A stretch of DNA of 64,000 nucleotides from Usnea hakonensis. Its lineage: Eukaryota; Ascomycota; Lecanoromycetes; Lecanorales; Parmeliaceae. Shown here piece after piece: positions 10,610 through 22,495 of this stretch. Within the stretch, counting starts at the first letter, position 1, and each line of letters starts with the position of its first letter. The notes beneath the pieces are model-generated. The model had not been told where the DNA came from and ran no database searches. It saw nothing but the letters and a program-made list of their open reading frames with translations. Made by a program: the position numbers and the translations under genes. Location of the stretch: NCBI GenBank assembly GCA_013423325.1, contig BLJB01000036.1, forward strand, positions 334,647-398,646, given 5' to 3'.

Positions 10610-12038
10610 ATGGCTCTTGCATATCCCGAAGGCGAATGCTTCTTCCGCCGGTCGGTCCTCAATGGCGGCAACAGCGAGGGCTACAAGGCAGACGACCCCA
10701 AAGATTTCTTTAGTCATATGATGGTAGAGTATGTCTGGAATGTCGAGTCAGACCACGGAGCGAAAGCATGCAACTCCCCTAGAGGATACGGGCATCCGCG
10801 ATCGGGCTACCAGATTGTCAGAGGGAGCTGGTGGGACACTGACTTCGGTTGCTGGACCCAGCTAAACTTCAGCTACGGACCTAGTCCTGGCGACATCAAG
10901 CGACGCATCCAGCACAATCTTTGCACCAACGGGAACAGGTTCCGAGATCATGAGAAAGGAGGCGCAGCTGAGGTCAAACTTCCTTTAACCCCTATAAATG
11001 AAGCTGACTTGAAATCCTAGGCCTTTTTTATGTTCATTCCCATGCCAACGAGGGAAGAGCGATGGGTCTGGATCGACGTAAGTTGCCCTATCACTTGAGA
11101 TGAATGTAGCTAATCGTCGAAATAAGCGCATGGCACATATACGGGCAATTTATTTCCCTGTAGCATACGCAGTGGACAAAGATCATGATGACCTCTGTGG
11201 TTATGTGCAAGTCAACTTTGCATTGCCACGCAAAATCAAGTTGGCCGCAGGGGACAAAGATTGGTTCGACGTCTGGACTGATAAGGTCCTAGGCATGGGA
11301 ACCGACGCCTTCAGGTCTGTCGGATTCGACGTGAGCGGGTTGATCCAACTGCTCACTCTTCCGCGCCAATTGCGCCGGGACAATTGCTACAACCTGAGAC
11401 TTATCAAAATTATAAGAGGCGACGGGATCAAGACTATCCCAGTGACCAAATCATACAATGATGGTCCTGACAAATCCTGGCTAACTATTGCAAATGGCAA
11501 TTACGGGCTCGATCTGACCTGGAAACCTGCTGAAAAGTCCACCTGGATAGAGAATTTCATTCGGAACACCCTGACCATCGCCGTTGGCTTCATTCCGGGA
11601 GTCGGCCCCATTGTGCAGATACTATTCTCCGTTGGATGGGAGCTCCTCAGTCAGGAGAATCCACAAGGAGCATACGACGTGCTCAAGAGTCTGTGCCCGG
11701 GCATCGACCTCACCGACAAGCTCATAACCGACATGATCCAAACGGCCAAGGAAACCCAAAAATTCTTGCCCGACGGCTGGGACAAAATGGGGCTCGACTT
11801 CAAGAAACTCGAAGCGCGCTCAGACAACCTGCAGCCTAGGGCCATCGAGGAGGACATGGACCGGACGCTGACCATGATGCTGCAGGGAGCCATATTGGCG
11901 AGCAGCGGCACGCCCAACGAGCATCCCAAGGAGGACGAGGCACCGGGCGAGGTGATCAAAGATAATGCCGAGAACGCTACTCAGGGAGTCGTGAACTTTG
12001 CAACAGACGTTGGAAAGACACTCGGATCCGTCGTATGA
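10610..12038 (+). CDS. Unrecognised 443-aa protein with a hydrophobic glycine-rich helix
   Basis: Exons 10610-10972, 11021-11077 and 11127-12038. The 48-bp intron has GCTGAC and ends CCTAG; the 49-bp intron has a strong GTAAGT donor and GCTAAT branch site. Removing them yields one 443-aa frame, which is good evidence of a real gene. There is no signal peptide. The first 120 residues are Trp/Tyr/Gly-rich with four cysteines. Residues about 284-315 form a hydrophobic segment containing VGFIPGVGPIVQILFSVGWELL, which may be a membrane-inserting or buried helical hairpin. The following region is helical and amphipathic, and the C-terminus is acidic then alanine/threonine-rich. I do not recognise the family. 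Membrane interaction is only a guess. Confidence 0.6.
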
Positions 12039-13111
12039 GACTGCAATGTCATCGACCTACGTCTGCAGCCCATCATCGTAGATGATCCGACGCAGGGACA
12101 GGTGTTTCAACAACACCAGAGCTCGCTTTGCTAGTGCGATCTCAACATCGCATCTTAATCCGTAGCCCCTATTTCAATGACAAGATGCATTTCTCTCTAT
12201 GATTTCGTCCGTCCCTTGAAACTGTACTCTCGAGTAAGCACTAGAAATGGTTCGCCCTCTCCAACTACCGGCTACCTAGCCCCAATTTGGCCTTAAATCT
12301 CTGTATTTGCTCACCTCAAGGTAGATCAGGGCTATGATAGGGTTACCTTAAGTGGTGCACGAGGGTCGGTATTGCACTAGGATCGGAAATCGAATATCCT
12401 CGCGTTGCAAGAATTTTAGGAGATCGTCAGCCTTATACTTGTTGAGCCCACGTTTTACGGTCTCGAGGCTTTCTTGTGCTCATGAATAACAAACGTCTCC
12501 ACACATTTCATGTCACTTTATGGGAGATAATCTAGTCTCGAAAGCCCTCCACCGTCCCCATGCAATCTTACTTACTGTGATCCTTCTTACTGAATCACTA
12601 CAGTACGGAGTAAATCTGCAGAGCCCATTCTAGCACACACAACAAAGCCAGAAATTTAATACTTCACGAACAAGCTACTGCAGACAGGGTCCCAGGGGCA
12701 TTGCGAGATATCTGAGCCATCTGATATCGAACGGAGACTTTACCGTCAAGCAGATACCTTAGCAATTATCTGAAAATTCGATCCTGAGATTATATCTGCA
12801 AACAAACCCATGTCTCCCATCAACAAAAGATTCGAAACCTTCAGTTGGCACTCGCGGATGGACTGTGAATAGGAGTGTTTGGCACATTATATCAATCTCA
12901 TGTATTTGCATTTCGTTCCTTTCATTTTCTTGTCAACTCAACTTCTCAACATGATTATCTCTCATTTCGGAGTCGCCTATCGCACCACATCCGGTCTGAG
13001 ACAGACACCTTCCACCACACTAGAAAACCCGACACACACGTGAATACCAAACATGCTCTGAGTTACAAATATTGCTTCTGACCTGTCTCATTCCGATTTC
13101 CGTTTCTCATC
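12039..13111. other. Intergenic, nothing recognised
   Basis: About 1.07 kb of sequence of ordinary base composition between the unknown 443-aa gene and the GH55 pseudogene. No open frame with recognisable content. The part from about 12880 to 13111 is CT-rich, as fungal promoters often are, and probably was the promoter of the GH55 gene. Confidence 0.45.
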
Positions 13112-13135
13112 ATGTGCTTCGGTTCGAAGATCCTG

Positions 13136-13181
13136 TCTTTACTAGTTTTTTCTTTGTGTCTTTACTAGTTTTTTCTTTGTG
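13136..13181. repeat. 23-bp perfect tandem duplication in GH55 signal-peptide codons
   Basis: Positions 13136-13158 are repeated exactly at 13159-13181. Removing one copy restores a normal signal-peptide frame from the ATG at 13112 (hydrophobic core LLVFSLCSIANA) into the mature protein. Because 23 is not a multiple of three, the duplication alone breaks the gene. The perfect identity implies it is young relative to the other lesions, or arose by replication slippage. Confidence 0.9.
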
Positions 13182-15209
13182 CTCTATTGCCAACGCTCAC
13201 TGGAATGCTCCGGGCAACTCTTCTTCTGGCACTCAGGGTTCCACTGTCATTAGCAATAGTACCGCTATTAAGCCTTATTGGTTTCAATGTATCAAACACC
13301 AAGAGTGGCAGCTTTCCGTAAGGATTCAACGTATCAAGTATTTCGCAATATAAAGGAATTTGGGGCCAAAGGTCTGCAACCACTCTTGCCAGACTTGGAG
13401 AAACAGTTGCTGACCAAGCCAAAGGGGATGGTATCAGTGATGATACTGCAGCGATCAGTCTAGCCATCAGTAGTGGGAATAGATGCGGGCCCAAATCATG
13501 CCAATCGTCGACGACAAGCCCCGTTGGTGTATACTTCCCTGGAGGAACTTACAGCATTTCGGCTCCGATCGTCGACTTTTTTACACGCAAATGATCGGTA
13601 ATCCCAACGATCTGCCTATTGCCAAAGCTACTTCGAATTTCACAGCATTTGCGGTGATCAATATCAGCCGGGCAATGCAGCTAATCCCGCTCGCAGTCTA
13701 GGTTTTAATTCCACCAATCTCTTCTACAGGCAAATCCAAAACTTGGTACTAGACATGGCCAGTGCCGCTTCCAATTTTAGCGTCAACGGTATTCACTGGC
13801 CGACTGCTCAAGCCACAAGTCTACAAAATATCATTTTCCGTCTCAGTGATGCGCCAGGGACGCAGCGTCAAGGGATTTTTATCGAAGCCGGTAAGCTTAA
13901 AGAGAATTATGTATATGAATCCTGACATGTGGTACAGGCTCAGGTGGCTTCATGAGTGACCTCATCTTCTATGGTGGCCTTACCGGGACGTTTATGGGAA
14001 ACCAGCAGTCCACTTCTCGCAACCTCTCGTTCTACAACTCAGTGCAAGCGATCAATCAGATTTGGGACTGGGGTGGGCCGTCTCCAATCAATTTCCCTGC
14101 TATTGCTAACGTTGCCTAGGTTGGTCTTACAAATTCATCACAATCAGCAACTGCAGTGTAGGCTTGAACATGACCTCCGGTGCCTCATCGTCCCAGGCTG
14201 TCGGGTCAGTCACCTTGATCGACAGCACCATCACCGATACTCCAATTTGGGTCCTGACGTCTCACGATTCCGCCGTGTCATCTTACTCGAATGGAAGCTT
14301 GATAGTAGAAAATGTCCTCTTCAAGAACGTGCGTATGGCTATCCAAGGACCCAACAACTCCACCGCACTTGCTGGGACATCCGGCTCGAAGAGAGTAGCC
14401 GCATGGGGTCAAGACCACCAGTACACACCAACCGGACCGGCTAGCTTCCAAGGGGTGGTCCCAGAATTCATCAGACCAAAAGGGTTAAGTCTTGGTCACG
14501 GTCACTACCAGCGCTCTAAACCTAGCTACGCAACGATTCCTCTGTCAAAGTTCTTGAGTACGCGTACACATGGGGCCAGGGGCGATGGCATCACCGATAA
14601 CACCGCTGCTTTACAAAAAGTTATCGACACAGCCTGAGCGACCAAATAGTTTTCTTCGACGCCAGCACATACCGAATCACGAAAACGCTCTATATACCAC
14701 GAAACTCCAAACTGATAGGCGAAAGCTACTCCTCCATCCTTTCCAGCAGGCTGTTCTTCGCCAACATACATCATCCACAACCAGTAGTCCAAATCGACCA
14801 GCCCGGCGAAGTCCGCCATGTGGAGTCAGTGGAATCTAGCCAGCGTTGGAGAGAAATCGGGCATGTGGGACGTCCATACCCGAATCGGCGGCTTCGCAGG
14901 GTCCCATTTACAGAATGCCGACTCCCCCGCTCCCATCAACGGCGACGCTTCCTCCAATTCCAATTCCAATGCCACTGCGGCTTTTTCCTCTTCGAACACC
15001 ACCACACCCTTTCCACCCCGAAACCAATCTTCCTCAGCGTCATTCCCAGCTAAATGGAATACCATCTCTCCCCCACCAACACCTCACAACCACACAAACA
15101 CTTCATTTACGTGCATGGGCGCGTTCATGTCCATGCACATCACCGCTTCAGCGACAGGGTTGTACATGGAAACAACTGGGTCTGAACCGCAGACCACGAT
15201 CTCGATTCC

Positions 15210-15344
15210 TAGATATAGAAGTTAATAATTTAATCTATAATAAAATTTCCTTCTACTTCTCCGATATTAGGACCAATAAAGAGTTCTTTCGCCGCCTCTA
15301 ATCTAAGTTAGATAAGATACTACTCGTATTTATCTTCTGCTCCC
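15210..15344. repeat. AT-rich, CA-poor insertion inside the GH55 pseudogene
   Basis: About 135 bp lies between codons that are adjacent in GH55 proteins (..DHDLDS | NYANTNITVYAGRGLYIE..). The insert is AT-rich and almost free of CA and TG dinucleotides, like the transposon block at 53-62 kb. It may be a short transposon remnant or MITE that suffered RIP before or after insertion. Imperfect terminal similarity exists (ATAGAAGTTAATA versus the complement of TATTTATCTTCTG), but I see no clear target-site duplication. Confidence 0.5.
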
Positions 15345-16033
15345 CAATTATGCCAATACAAATATCACCGTCTACGCCGGCCGCGGTCTATATATCGAAA
15401 GCCAGAAAGGGAACATCTGGCCGTAAGGTCCCACGCCACACGCATCGTTTCCGCCACCCTTCCGTCCATCCAGCACTAGCTAACACGATTGACGACTCTA
15501 GTGTAGGCACGGCGGTCGAGCACCACTCGCTGTATCAATACCAACTCGCCAACACAAAGAATATCTTCATGGGCCAAATCCAGACGGAAATACCATACTA
15601 TCGGCCAACCGCCGACCCTTCCCCGCAGTAAAAAGCCTCCATGATCCGCCATGCAAAAGCCATCACGCAAAAGGAACATGCGAAGCATGGGGTCTGCGAA
15701 TTGTTGGTTCCCAAAAACGTCAATGGATACGGAACTGGGTTGTATAGTCTTTACCATGATCACAATACTTGCAAGGGTCGCGCGCTCCCAATTCTTCTCC
15801 TAAGTGGGTATTTATTCGTCCTCCTCCACCAGCATGCTCCCTCCCCACCAGCCCCACACCCTGCCAACCCTCCCTCCTCACCATCGAAGGCGCGCACACT
15901 GGTCACATCAACATCTAACAACCTAAACACCGTGGGAGCGACGACTATGATCTCTCGAGACGGCGTCAATTCAGCGCGGCCTAGCGACAATGTGGACGTT
16001 GTTCCGGATACGGTTGCTGTTTTGAGGATTTGA

Positions 16034-16549
16034 GTCGTAGATAGACGGGAGAAAAAGCTCCTTGCCATGTTTCCATGTTTGGACGTTTTTTAAAATGATA
16101 GGAGGAGACAAAAGGCTCTATGAAATGTTGATGTGTTGATGGCTTTCCGTTCCGTACTGTATAATCGCATATCACCTCGTTCCATGTTTCATATCCCGTG
16201 ATTCTGACACGGGACTAGAACCATGAATTCGAAAAACACCATACACCATGCTTTGCATGCATACATGCATGTAGGTTGGGTTCGGCGTTACAGGCAGGCC
16301 CATAGCGGGAGACAGTGTACGAGTACCATGAGCATGATTCATGATGCAACGAATGTAACACAAAGTACCATCCATCATATACACGAATTACAAATGAGCG
16401 CTCAAGACTCTGAACCCAAGTTACATATAGACATTAAGTCGAACAAGTCAAAGATCCAACCCCAAAAGTACCAGAAATGACGATGAGATAGACAAAACAA
16501 CCCAATGCCCAAAATTCACCACGTAGCCCAAAGCTTTTTCATCAAAAAA
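16034..16549. other. Intergenic between convergent units
   Basis: About 515 bp between the end of the GH55 relict and the stop codon of the minus-strand carboxylesterase. Nothing recognised. It is presumably the 3' UTR of the esterase, and includes a GCATGCATACATGCATG palindromic run near 16255-16272. Confidence 0.45.
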
Positions 16550-18600
16550 TCAGTAATTAGCAGACGGATCCCCTTCAACGGGAACAATCGTACTCGTCAC
16601 CACACTCCCGGGAGGAGCATACCCTACACATTCATCCACAATCAGCAACCATCTCAACACCCATTCCCAAACATCGAGATCAATACTCACCGCCCAGATT
16701 CGTAAGCGCAGCAGCCACCTCCCTCCAGAACCCGCACGTGCTCTCCGCCGTCTCACCATCACTAATAACGCTAAACCCCAAGTCTCCCGCATTCAACACG
16801 TTCGTCAACACACTAGCACTGCTACTCCCTGCTTTTGGCCAATTGATCGCGGGCGGTAGGTTGACGTGCTTGGCATAGGTATTTGGATCTCCGCTTCTGG
16901 CATGCGAGACGAGGTAGGATTGGTAAGCTTGTGCGAAGGATCCGAAGCCGGGGATGAGAGGGAACGGAGCAGTGTTGTTGAGGGCTGTTAGTTCTAGGTT
17001 GAGATCATAGAATGCGGGAAGGAGGTCTGTAGCGTGAAAGCCTGGAGTGACCGAATATTGCAGGTTGTAGTTGATCCCGTTGTAAGCATCGCTGAGGTAG
17101 CGGACGTTGCATTGGAATGAGCTATCTCCTATCAAAGCTTTTGTACGATCGAATTCAGTCGTGTAGTGAGGGGTACCGCTCATGACGGGTGGGTAGCGTG
17201 CTTCGATGGCGGCGATCACGCCAGAACTTTGCGCGTAAGATGGGAACACTTCGGTGAGATAGGTCGAGAACTGGGCGTCGGTTGTTATGTCCAGCGGCAC
17301 GAATATGAAGGCTTCATCAGAGACGTGACTAAGGATCAGGGAGTTGATGCCTTTGTAGAAGTTGCCAGACGCGTATTCCAGAACACCCAATTGTCGAACT
17401 AAATTTCCATCAGCGGCCGGTCCGACGGCAAAGGAACCCTCGGGAACCTGTTCGTTCAGCTTCGTGTTAGCATCCTGTAAAGTCTCTGCGCTCGCAGCTC
17501 TTAGACATGCTAGGCCCTGGCCCGAACATCCAGCTAGGGTTGAAAAATTCTGAAAAGTCTGCTCCAAACTTCCTTTGCGATCGAATAAGAGTTGAAAAGC
17601 CGGGCTCAGCATCACTGCTTTGCTGAATAGAGGATTTTGGGTTCCTCCGAAAGACACGAGTTGGTGGAAAATAGAGCCCGCGCCGGCTGATTCGCCCCAA
17701 GCAGATACTTGGGTTGGATCGCCGCCTACCAAGGAAATGTAAGACTGGATCCACTGGAGAGCAGCACGTTGATCGTAAAGACCAGCGTTTGGAAGACCGT
17801 CAGATTCCATGGTCGTACCGGCGAGCCAGCCATAGGCACCGAGCTGCTTTTTCGTCAGAGATACGGGGTCGAACGTGTCTATGAAGGGTGGGCCTACACG
17901 ATAGTTGCTCGCGACAAAGATAGCATTACCGCCCGACTCCTGCAGTAAACCGGTCCCATCGTACAAAGGTAGTACGTCTCCATAGGAATCTTTGCCGCCA
18001 AAGATATAAGCCCCTCCATAGAACCAGGATATGACAGGCAGCTTCAACGATGGGTTCTCCACAGCTGCGGCTGGCACGTAGATGTCCAAAAAAAGACAAT
18101 CTAAGCTCTCATTAACGTTATCTCTGGCTACGCTTACGCTTTGACATACCTTCACTAGCGTTGGCAAAATACGGGACCGGTATCCCAGCAAGGAACTGGT
18201 TTGCAGCCTCCCCAATTGGACTGCTGGCCCCAGGACCGGTCAACTGAGGTCCTTTGATAGGGGCCTGGATACAGATAGGACCATATGAGCCATCTTGGAC
18301 CTCCGTCTCAGTCTCCGGGGCAGCTGGTTTTGCCCAGCGAAGATCTCCGACAGGCGGCGCGGCGAAGCGGATATTTTTGAAAGTGTAGATCTGAACGAGG
18401 CATTAGCAATAGGTTAAAATGAGTTGAGGAAAAAAGCAGACGTCGCCATTTGGATTGTAGTTGGCGGCTTGATACGTTGCATATGGTAGCTTTAAGATGG
18501 GCAGAGAGCCTGCTCGCTTTTCGATACTCAGGCCTAGCTTTGCTGGAGCTGCACAAGATACTGCCGCCAAGGATAAGGCCAAGGCTAGCGATTGCTTCAT
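16550..18600 (-). CDS. Secreted type-B carboxylesterase/lipase
   Basis: Four exons: 18600-18442, 18390-18150, 18100-16691 and 16623-16550, with introns of 51, 49 and 67 bp (627 aa). Residues 1-17 form a signal peptide (LALALSLAAVSCAA), so the enzyme is likely exported. It belongs to the carboxylesterase type B family (alpha/beta hydrolase) and should hydrolyse carboxylic esters. The family motif EDCLFLDIYVP is rebuilt across the second intron. The oxyanion region is YGGAYIFG. The nucleophile elbow GESAGAG places Ser at about 271, a likely acid Glu is at about 396 (SDEAFIF), and the catalytic His is at about 489 (GFHATDLLP). The length is normal for a fungal secreted esterase. The substrate cannot be read from sequence. 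The last exon is inferred from a clean GTGAGT donor and GTGTAG acceptor. Confidence 0.85.
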
Positions 18601-20361
18601 TTTGAATCACCAAAATTGTGACTCGATGTTGGAGATGGTTGGAGTTGTGGAGGGATGTAGGATTGCTACTCTAGCTATTCGGAAAGGACTACCTAAATAG
18701 CCTGTGAAGCCTCTGCCAAGATCAATGCCAAGCATGTGTCATTCGTGTGTTGCGAGGTGATGCATTACATTCCAATAGAGATATTGAAGACAGGGCGCCA
18801 GGATTGGGGTATCTTTATAGAGGCAGTCCCTGCTATGAAGAACCATGACGGGAGGGCAAGAGTACATGCGCGACCTCGGCATGACGTCGTCGGCCACGAG
18901 AAGCCATTGGTGGTGTGAATAAACAGGCATTGTAGTGAGTACTTGAGGCGGGTAGAAATGGCGTAAAAGTGGCGTAGGCACGAGATGTACAGCTGTATGT
19001 CGAGACGGATGAGCCTAGGATATATTCGGGGGGAGTGTGGATATGAAAAGATGTGGGGGAGGGATTATATTGATTAGATGGATAGATGAGATCTGATATG
19101 CTCGACAAGGTAAAGTAAATACTTAGATCAACTAGAACTCGCTAAAGATAATAGAGACTTACTAAATGCGGCATTCCGGACCGAAGCTACCTGTCTTCTA
19201 AGGTACCTAAGGTATAGGTAAGGTAGGTCTTGGTAGACCTAGATGTGTCTTTCCCGCTCGTGCCTCTTTCACTTTGATCCTTCCCGACCACTTCCCCACC
19301 TCTAGCCTTCAGCCTTTAGCTTGGGCCCCGCTCTTCCCCGACCGAAACTGACCGAATAAGCGCAAAGCCGTCTCACTTGACAGAATCAACCAATTCGCCA
19401 AAAAAAAAAAAGAAACACAAGAAAGAGGAGAAAACTGTCAGCCGAGGCCTTGAGTGAGACACTAAGCTATGGGTGGTGGTGAGGCAAGAACAATGTGGCA
19501 ACTCACACCCGAGCTGAACCAGGACAGCGACCATGAGCCGAGTGCGCTGAAGTTGAAAGTAGACGCTACAATAATAATGCTACATACCTGTTGTCGCAGC
19601 CTTCCTGAAGCATGAGATCGATCAACTTATTCCTTATGGGTAAAGTGCCCGCAGCAACAGCCAATCGCCAACATATGAAAAGGCCCCCAAATAAGGCGTC
19701 ATCGGACGTCAAATGTAGGTGCGCCACATTATGATTACCTCTGTGACTTGGCATGGAATCCAAATATAAGTGTGGACCGCTCATAGCAAACGGGGTTCTC
19801 CTGAATCGGGAAGTGACTTGATATTATATAAGAGGGTGTCCATTGCTACCCTTACCTGTACACGAAAGTGCCGGCTGGTATTATGCAACAGCTGGTGGTG
19901 TCATGTATTTGCAGCTATGCCGCATTGCTGCCGACTCCAACAGTCTATCGGTCGGCATATACGAGAAGGCTGCAACCATCGAAAAAGAGGGAAACTTGCC
20001 ACGTAATCCAGAAAGCCGTGGTATCCGACAAACACGGCAATCTACTGCCAGTCGTCCAAGCCTTGTCGTCAAGAATATCGAACACCCCAGGAGCATGCTG
20101 AAAACATTGATTTATGATCTCGTGTACTAGTGTCCCAAAGTTGGAATTGTAACTTTGGCGACAGATCGAGATATTGGCCTCAAACAGAACGACATACGAG
20201 TCATGAATTTGGCCTGCCACTTCCTCTCAGCTCTCAGGTGTATTCACGATTTGGACTCGCCACAAGCTTCGCAGCCCACCCAAAGGGCCAGCCTTCTGAG
20301 CCCCAGCTTCGTTGTGAATCATTCCTCGCGCGACCAGCCCCTTGGGCGCTGCCCAAATGAG
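18601..20361. other. Intergenic, no convincing gene
   Basis: About 1.76 kb between two minus-strand genes. It includes the esterase promoter side (immediately above 18600) and the 3' flank of the Zn2Cys6 factor. A run of overlapping AGGTA/ACCTA words lies at about 19190-19240, and an A12 tract at about 19400. Short open frames at 18.8-20.3 kb overlap on both strands and carry no motif. Confidence 0.45.
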
Positions 20362-22495
20362 TTATTGTTGTATCGTAGACAGCGAGGTGCGCTCTCTGTT
20401 CCCGGGAGTGCCATACAGCCTGAAATCTACAGGTCCTATTCCCTCTCTCTCGGTCTCATCCTTTGCGAGACCCCACGTTTTCGCCAGTAGCTTCATCTTG
20501 CGCACTACCCACTCCTTCTCTACTGGATCGTCCAACATCCTGTTACACGCCTTCATTGAGAATATGAGGAATATCGGCCCAAGGAATGCCGCTGTCGATA
20601 TGTTTTCGACCGACTTGCAGATTTGGTGAGCACAGTATTTGTTTTCGGCCATGTACATTTGTCGCCGTTTTGCCGTATCGCTAGGGCTCATGGTGGGATA
20701 GTCGGTTGGGCTACTTACGTCTGGTGTCTGAGATTTCGAGGATCTGGTCCCTACGGCTGCATCTCTGACTGAAGACGAAGATGTCCGATCTGGCAAGGTC
20801 ATTGGGAAGTTTCTGTTGTCGGCCACATTAGGAATGTGGGAATGGGCAGAAGCCGCGGTACTTTCGGCTGGCAGAGACTCTGCGACAACGATTCTGGTCA
20901 GGTTCTCACGATTAAATAGCATGTTGCGCGCTGCAAGCATTTGGGTTGGAGTGATCTGGTTCCGGGACATTTGCCCGGGCGAATCCAAGGCTGAAAGCTT
21001 AGCTTCTAGCCCAATCAAAGCGATGTTCAAAACTTTCAAGAGTGACCAGTAGGTGCAGTAAAAGGAGGCTACAAGGATCCCCGGGAACTGATAGACGATG
21101 GGAAACACTTTGTCGTGTACAGAAGATGGTACCTCTGTTGGTTCTTGTCCGGCATCCCTTAATGCTTCAGCGCATTTATTGTGAATAGCTTTGTGATTCG
21201 ACCTATGCATATGCCCTCGGCGGACCAGATCCTGCAGCACGGAACGATCCTGACCGCCACCCGCCATGTAGTCTACCGTTTCCGTAATATATCCGGGGTG
21301 GTGCACGATCTCCTGGAAAAACGCCTCTCTCGCGTCATCAAACGCATCTCTCCTGGGCTTAGAATCGTGCATCTCTTGGGACAACTGCCGCCATGGAGGC
21401 AAAGATAGGAAGCACGATTTTCCTGTGGCATAAGATTCCACGACCATTGAGTATCGGCAGGCTTGAAACACAGCTTTATCAAACTCCGTTCGGTATCGAG
21501 CCGGTCCACGGAGGCGCATCAGGTGGGCCGACCCACCAGCGTGGCGTACCCATGAATTATGCTCCGTGCAATTGAGCATTTCATAGAACGTAAGGAGGAC
21601 CGTCGCAGAAAGGGTATCTGAAGAGAGCCCCTCGGCCGAGTCTTGGAGGGACTTGTTCAACTTGAGTAGTGTGTTACCGTAAATAAGGCGAGAATTCTGC
21701 ATCAAATTTTCGTCCCGTGCCTGTCGACCTAAGAATAAAAGCGATATGGCGCGGATAGCGTGGAGCAGCGTCGAAGATACTTCGGTACGAGTTGCTAACT
21801 GAGTAAGCCAAATGCTGTGACACTGGAAGGTTGGTGCAAGCTGGACGGGATTATCCGACGCGACGGTACTAAGGAACATTGAGAAGAGCTGGCATTGCTG
21901 TGCTGTTGGGGATATGATGGCGACCAAAGTCGATCTCTCAATGTCTGGAAATTGCCTCTTGTCTGCCGGTGCGGGGCTAGCGCCACTCTGACCAGAATCT
22001 CTCCCGCTCAAGTATTCGAAAGGCGCAGAATTGACCAGTCTACTACCAGAAGAAGTCGACGACGAAGACGGTGATCTTCTCTCGACAGATCTTTCTCCTT
22101 GGTCGTGGGGTTTGTACAAGTCTCGAATTGACGGACCCTCGTCCACGAAACTCATGGTCTGGTAGCCAGGACATTGTCGACCAGCTTTCCGGCATCGGAG
22201 ACATGTAGGTAGCTCTTGATCACACTAGACAGCAAGTCAGTACAAATCACAGGCCGAAGGCTGGAAGCTTGTTTGGCTTGAATGTGGCTTTTGTTTGAAA
22301 TGATCTGAAATAGGCTAAAATATGAGGGGTGGAAACTGGTCTGGCAATGCATATGCAGGAGGATCGGGTAATTTGCACGGCTTACTTTAACACGACGATG
22401 TACACATACTCGGCAACCTTCGCGAGGAGGTCAGCCAACCATGCGATATAAATGTTTGAGAAACGCTCACCTTTGCTCCTGGGTGCTTTGACCAT
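20362..22495 (-). CDS. Zn2Cys6 transcription factor
   Basis: Three exons: 22495-22471, 22417-22386 and 22224-20362, with introns of 53 and 161 bp (639 aa). Joining them rebuilds a complete fungal binuclear zinc cluster near the N-terminus, CRVC-x6-CDQELPTCLRC-x6-C, spacing C-x2-C-x6-C-x6-C-x2-C-x6-C, with the second intron just before the third Cys. Two introns in the cluster are common in such genes. A Ser-rich linker follows, then a long helical region (about 110-470) typical of the fungal-specific transcription-factor middle domain (Fungal_trans_2 type), with LRGPARYRTEFDKAVFQACRY-like features. It should be a nuclear sequence-specific regulator that binds CGG-type half sites. Its targets are not evident, and the neighbours do not form an obvious cluster. 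Confidence 0.85.

Larger units (their letters stand above)
13112..16033 (+). pseudogene. Decayed GH55 exo-beta-1,3-glucanase
   Basis: Pieces in shifting frames match glycoside hydrolase family 55, a secreted two-domain beta-helix enzyme that cleaves beta-1,3-glucan. They include a signal peptide (start 13112), TYQVFRNIKEFGAKG then GDGISDDTAAI, VNGIHWPTAQATSLQNIIF, AINQIWDWGWSY across an intron, the second-domain start HGARGDGITDNTAALQ, GMWDVHTRIGGFAG, VEHHSLYQYQLANTKN, and a C-terminal SDNVDVVPDTVAVLRI ending at 16033. Relict introns remain at 13372-13424, 13891-13937 and 14073-14119. Lesions seen are a 23-bp tandem duplication in the signal peptide, single-base losses near 13302, 13655 and 15170, a stop and frame change near 14635, loss of about 20 codons near 14818, a Trp-to-stop at 15183-15185, an AT-rich insertion near 15210-15344, and C-terminal deletions. 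It cannot make the enzyme. Confidence 0.85.

Noticed and set aside
13371..13425. Frameshift in the GH55 relict after EFGAKG
   Set aside because: It is explained by a relict 53-bp intron (13372-13424) that rejoins GAKG to GDGISDDTAAI.
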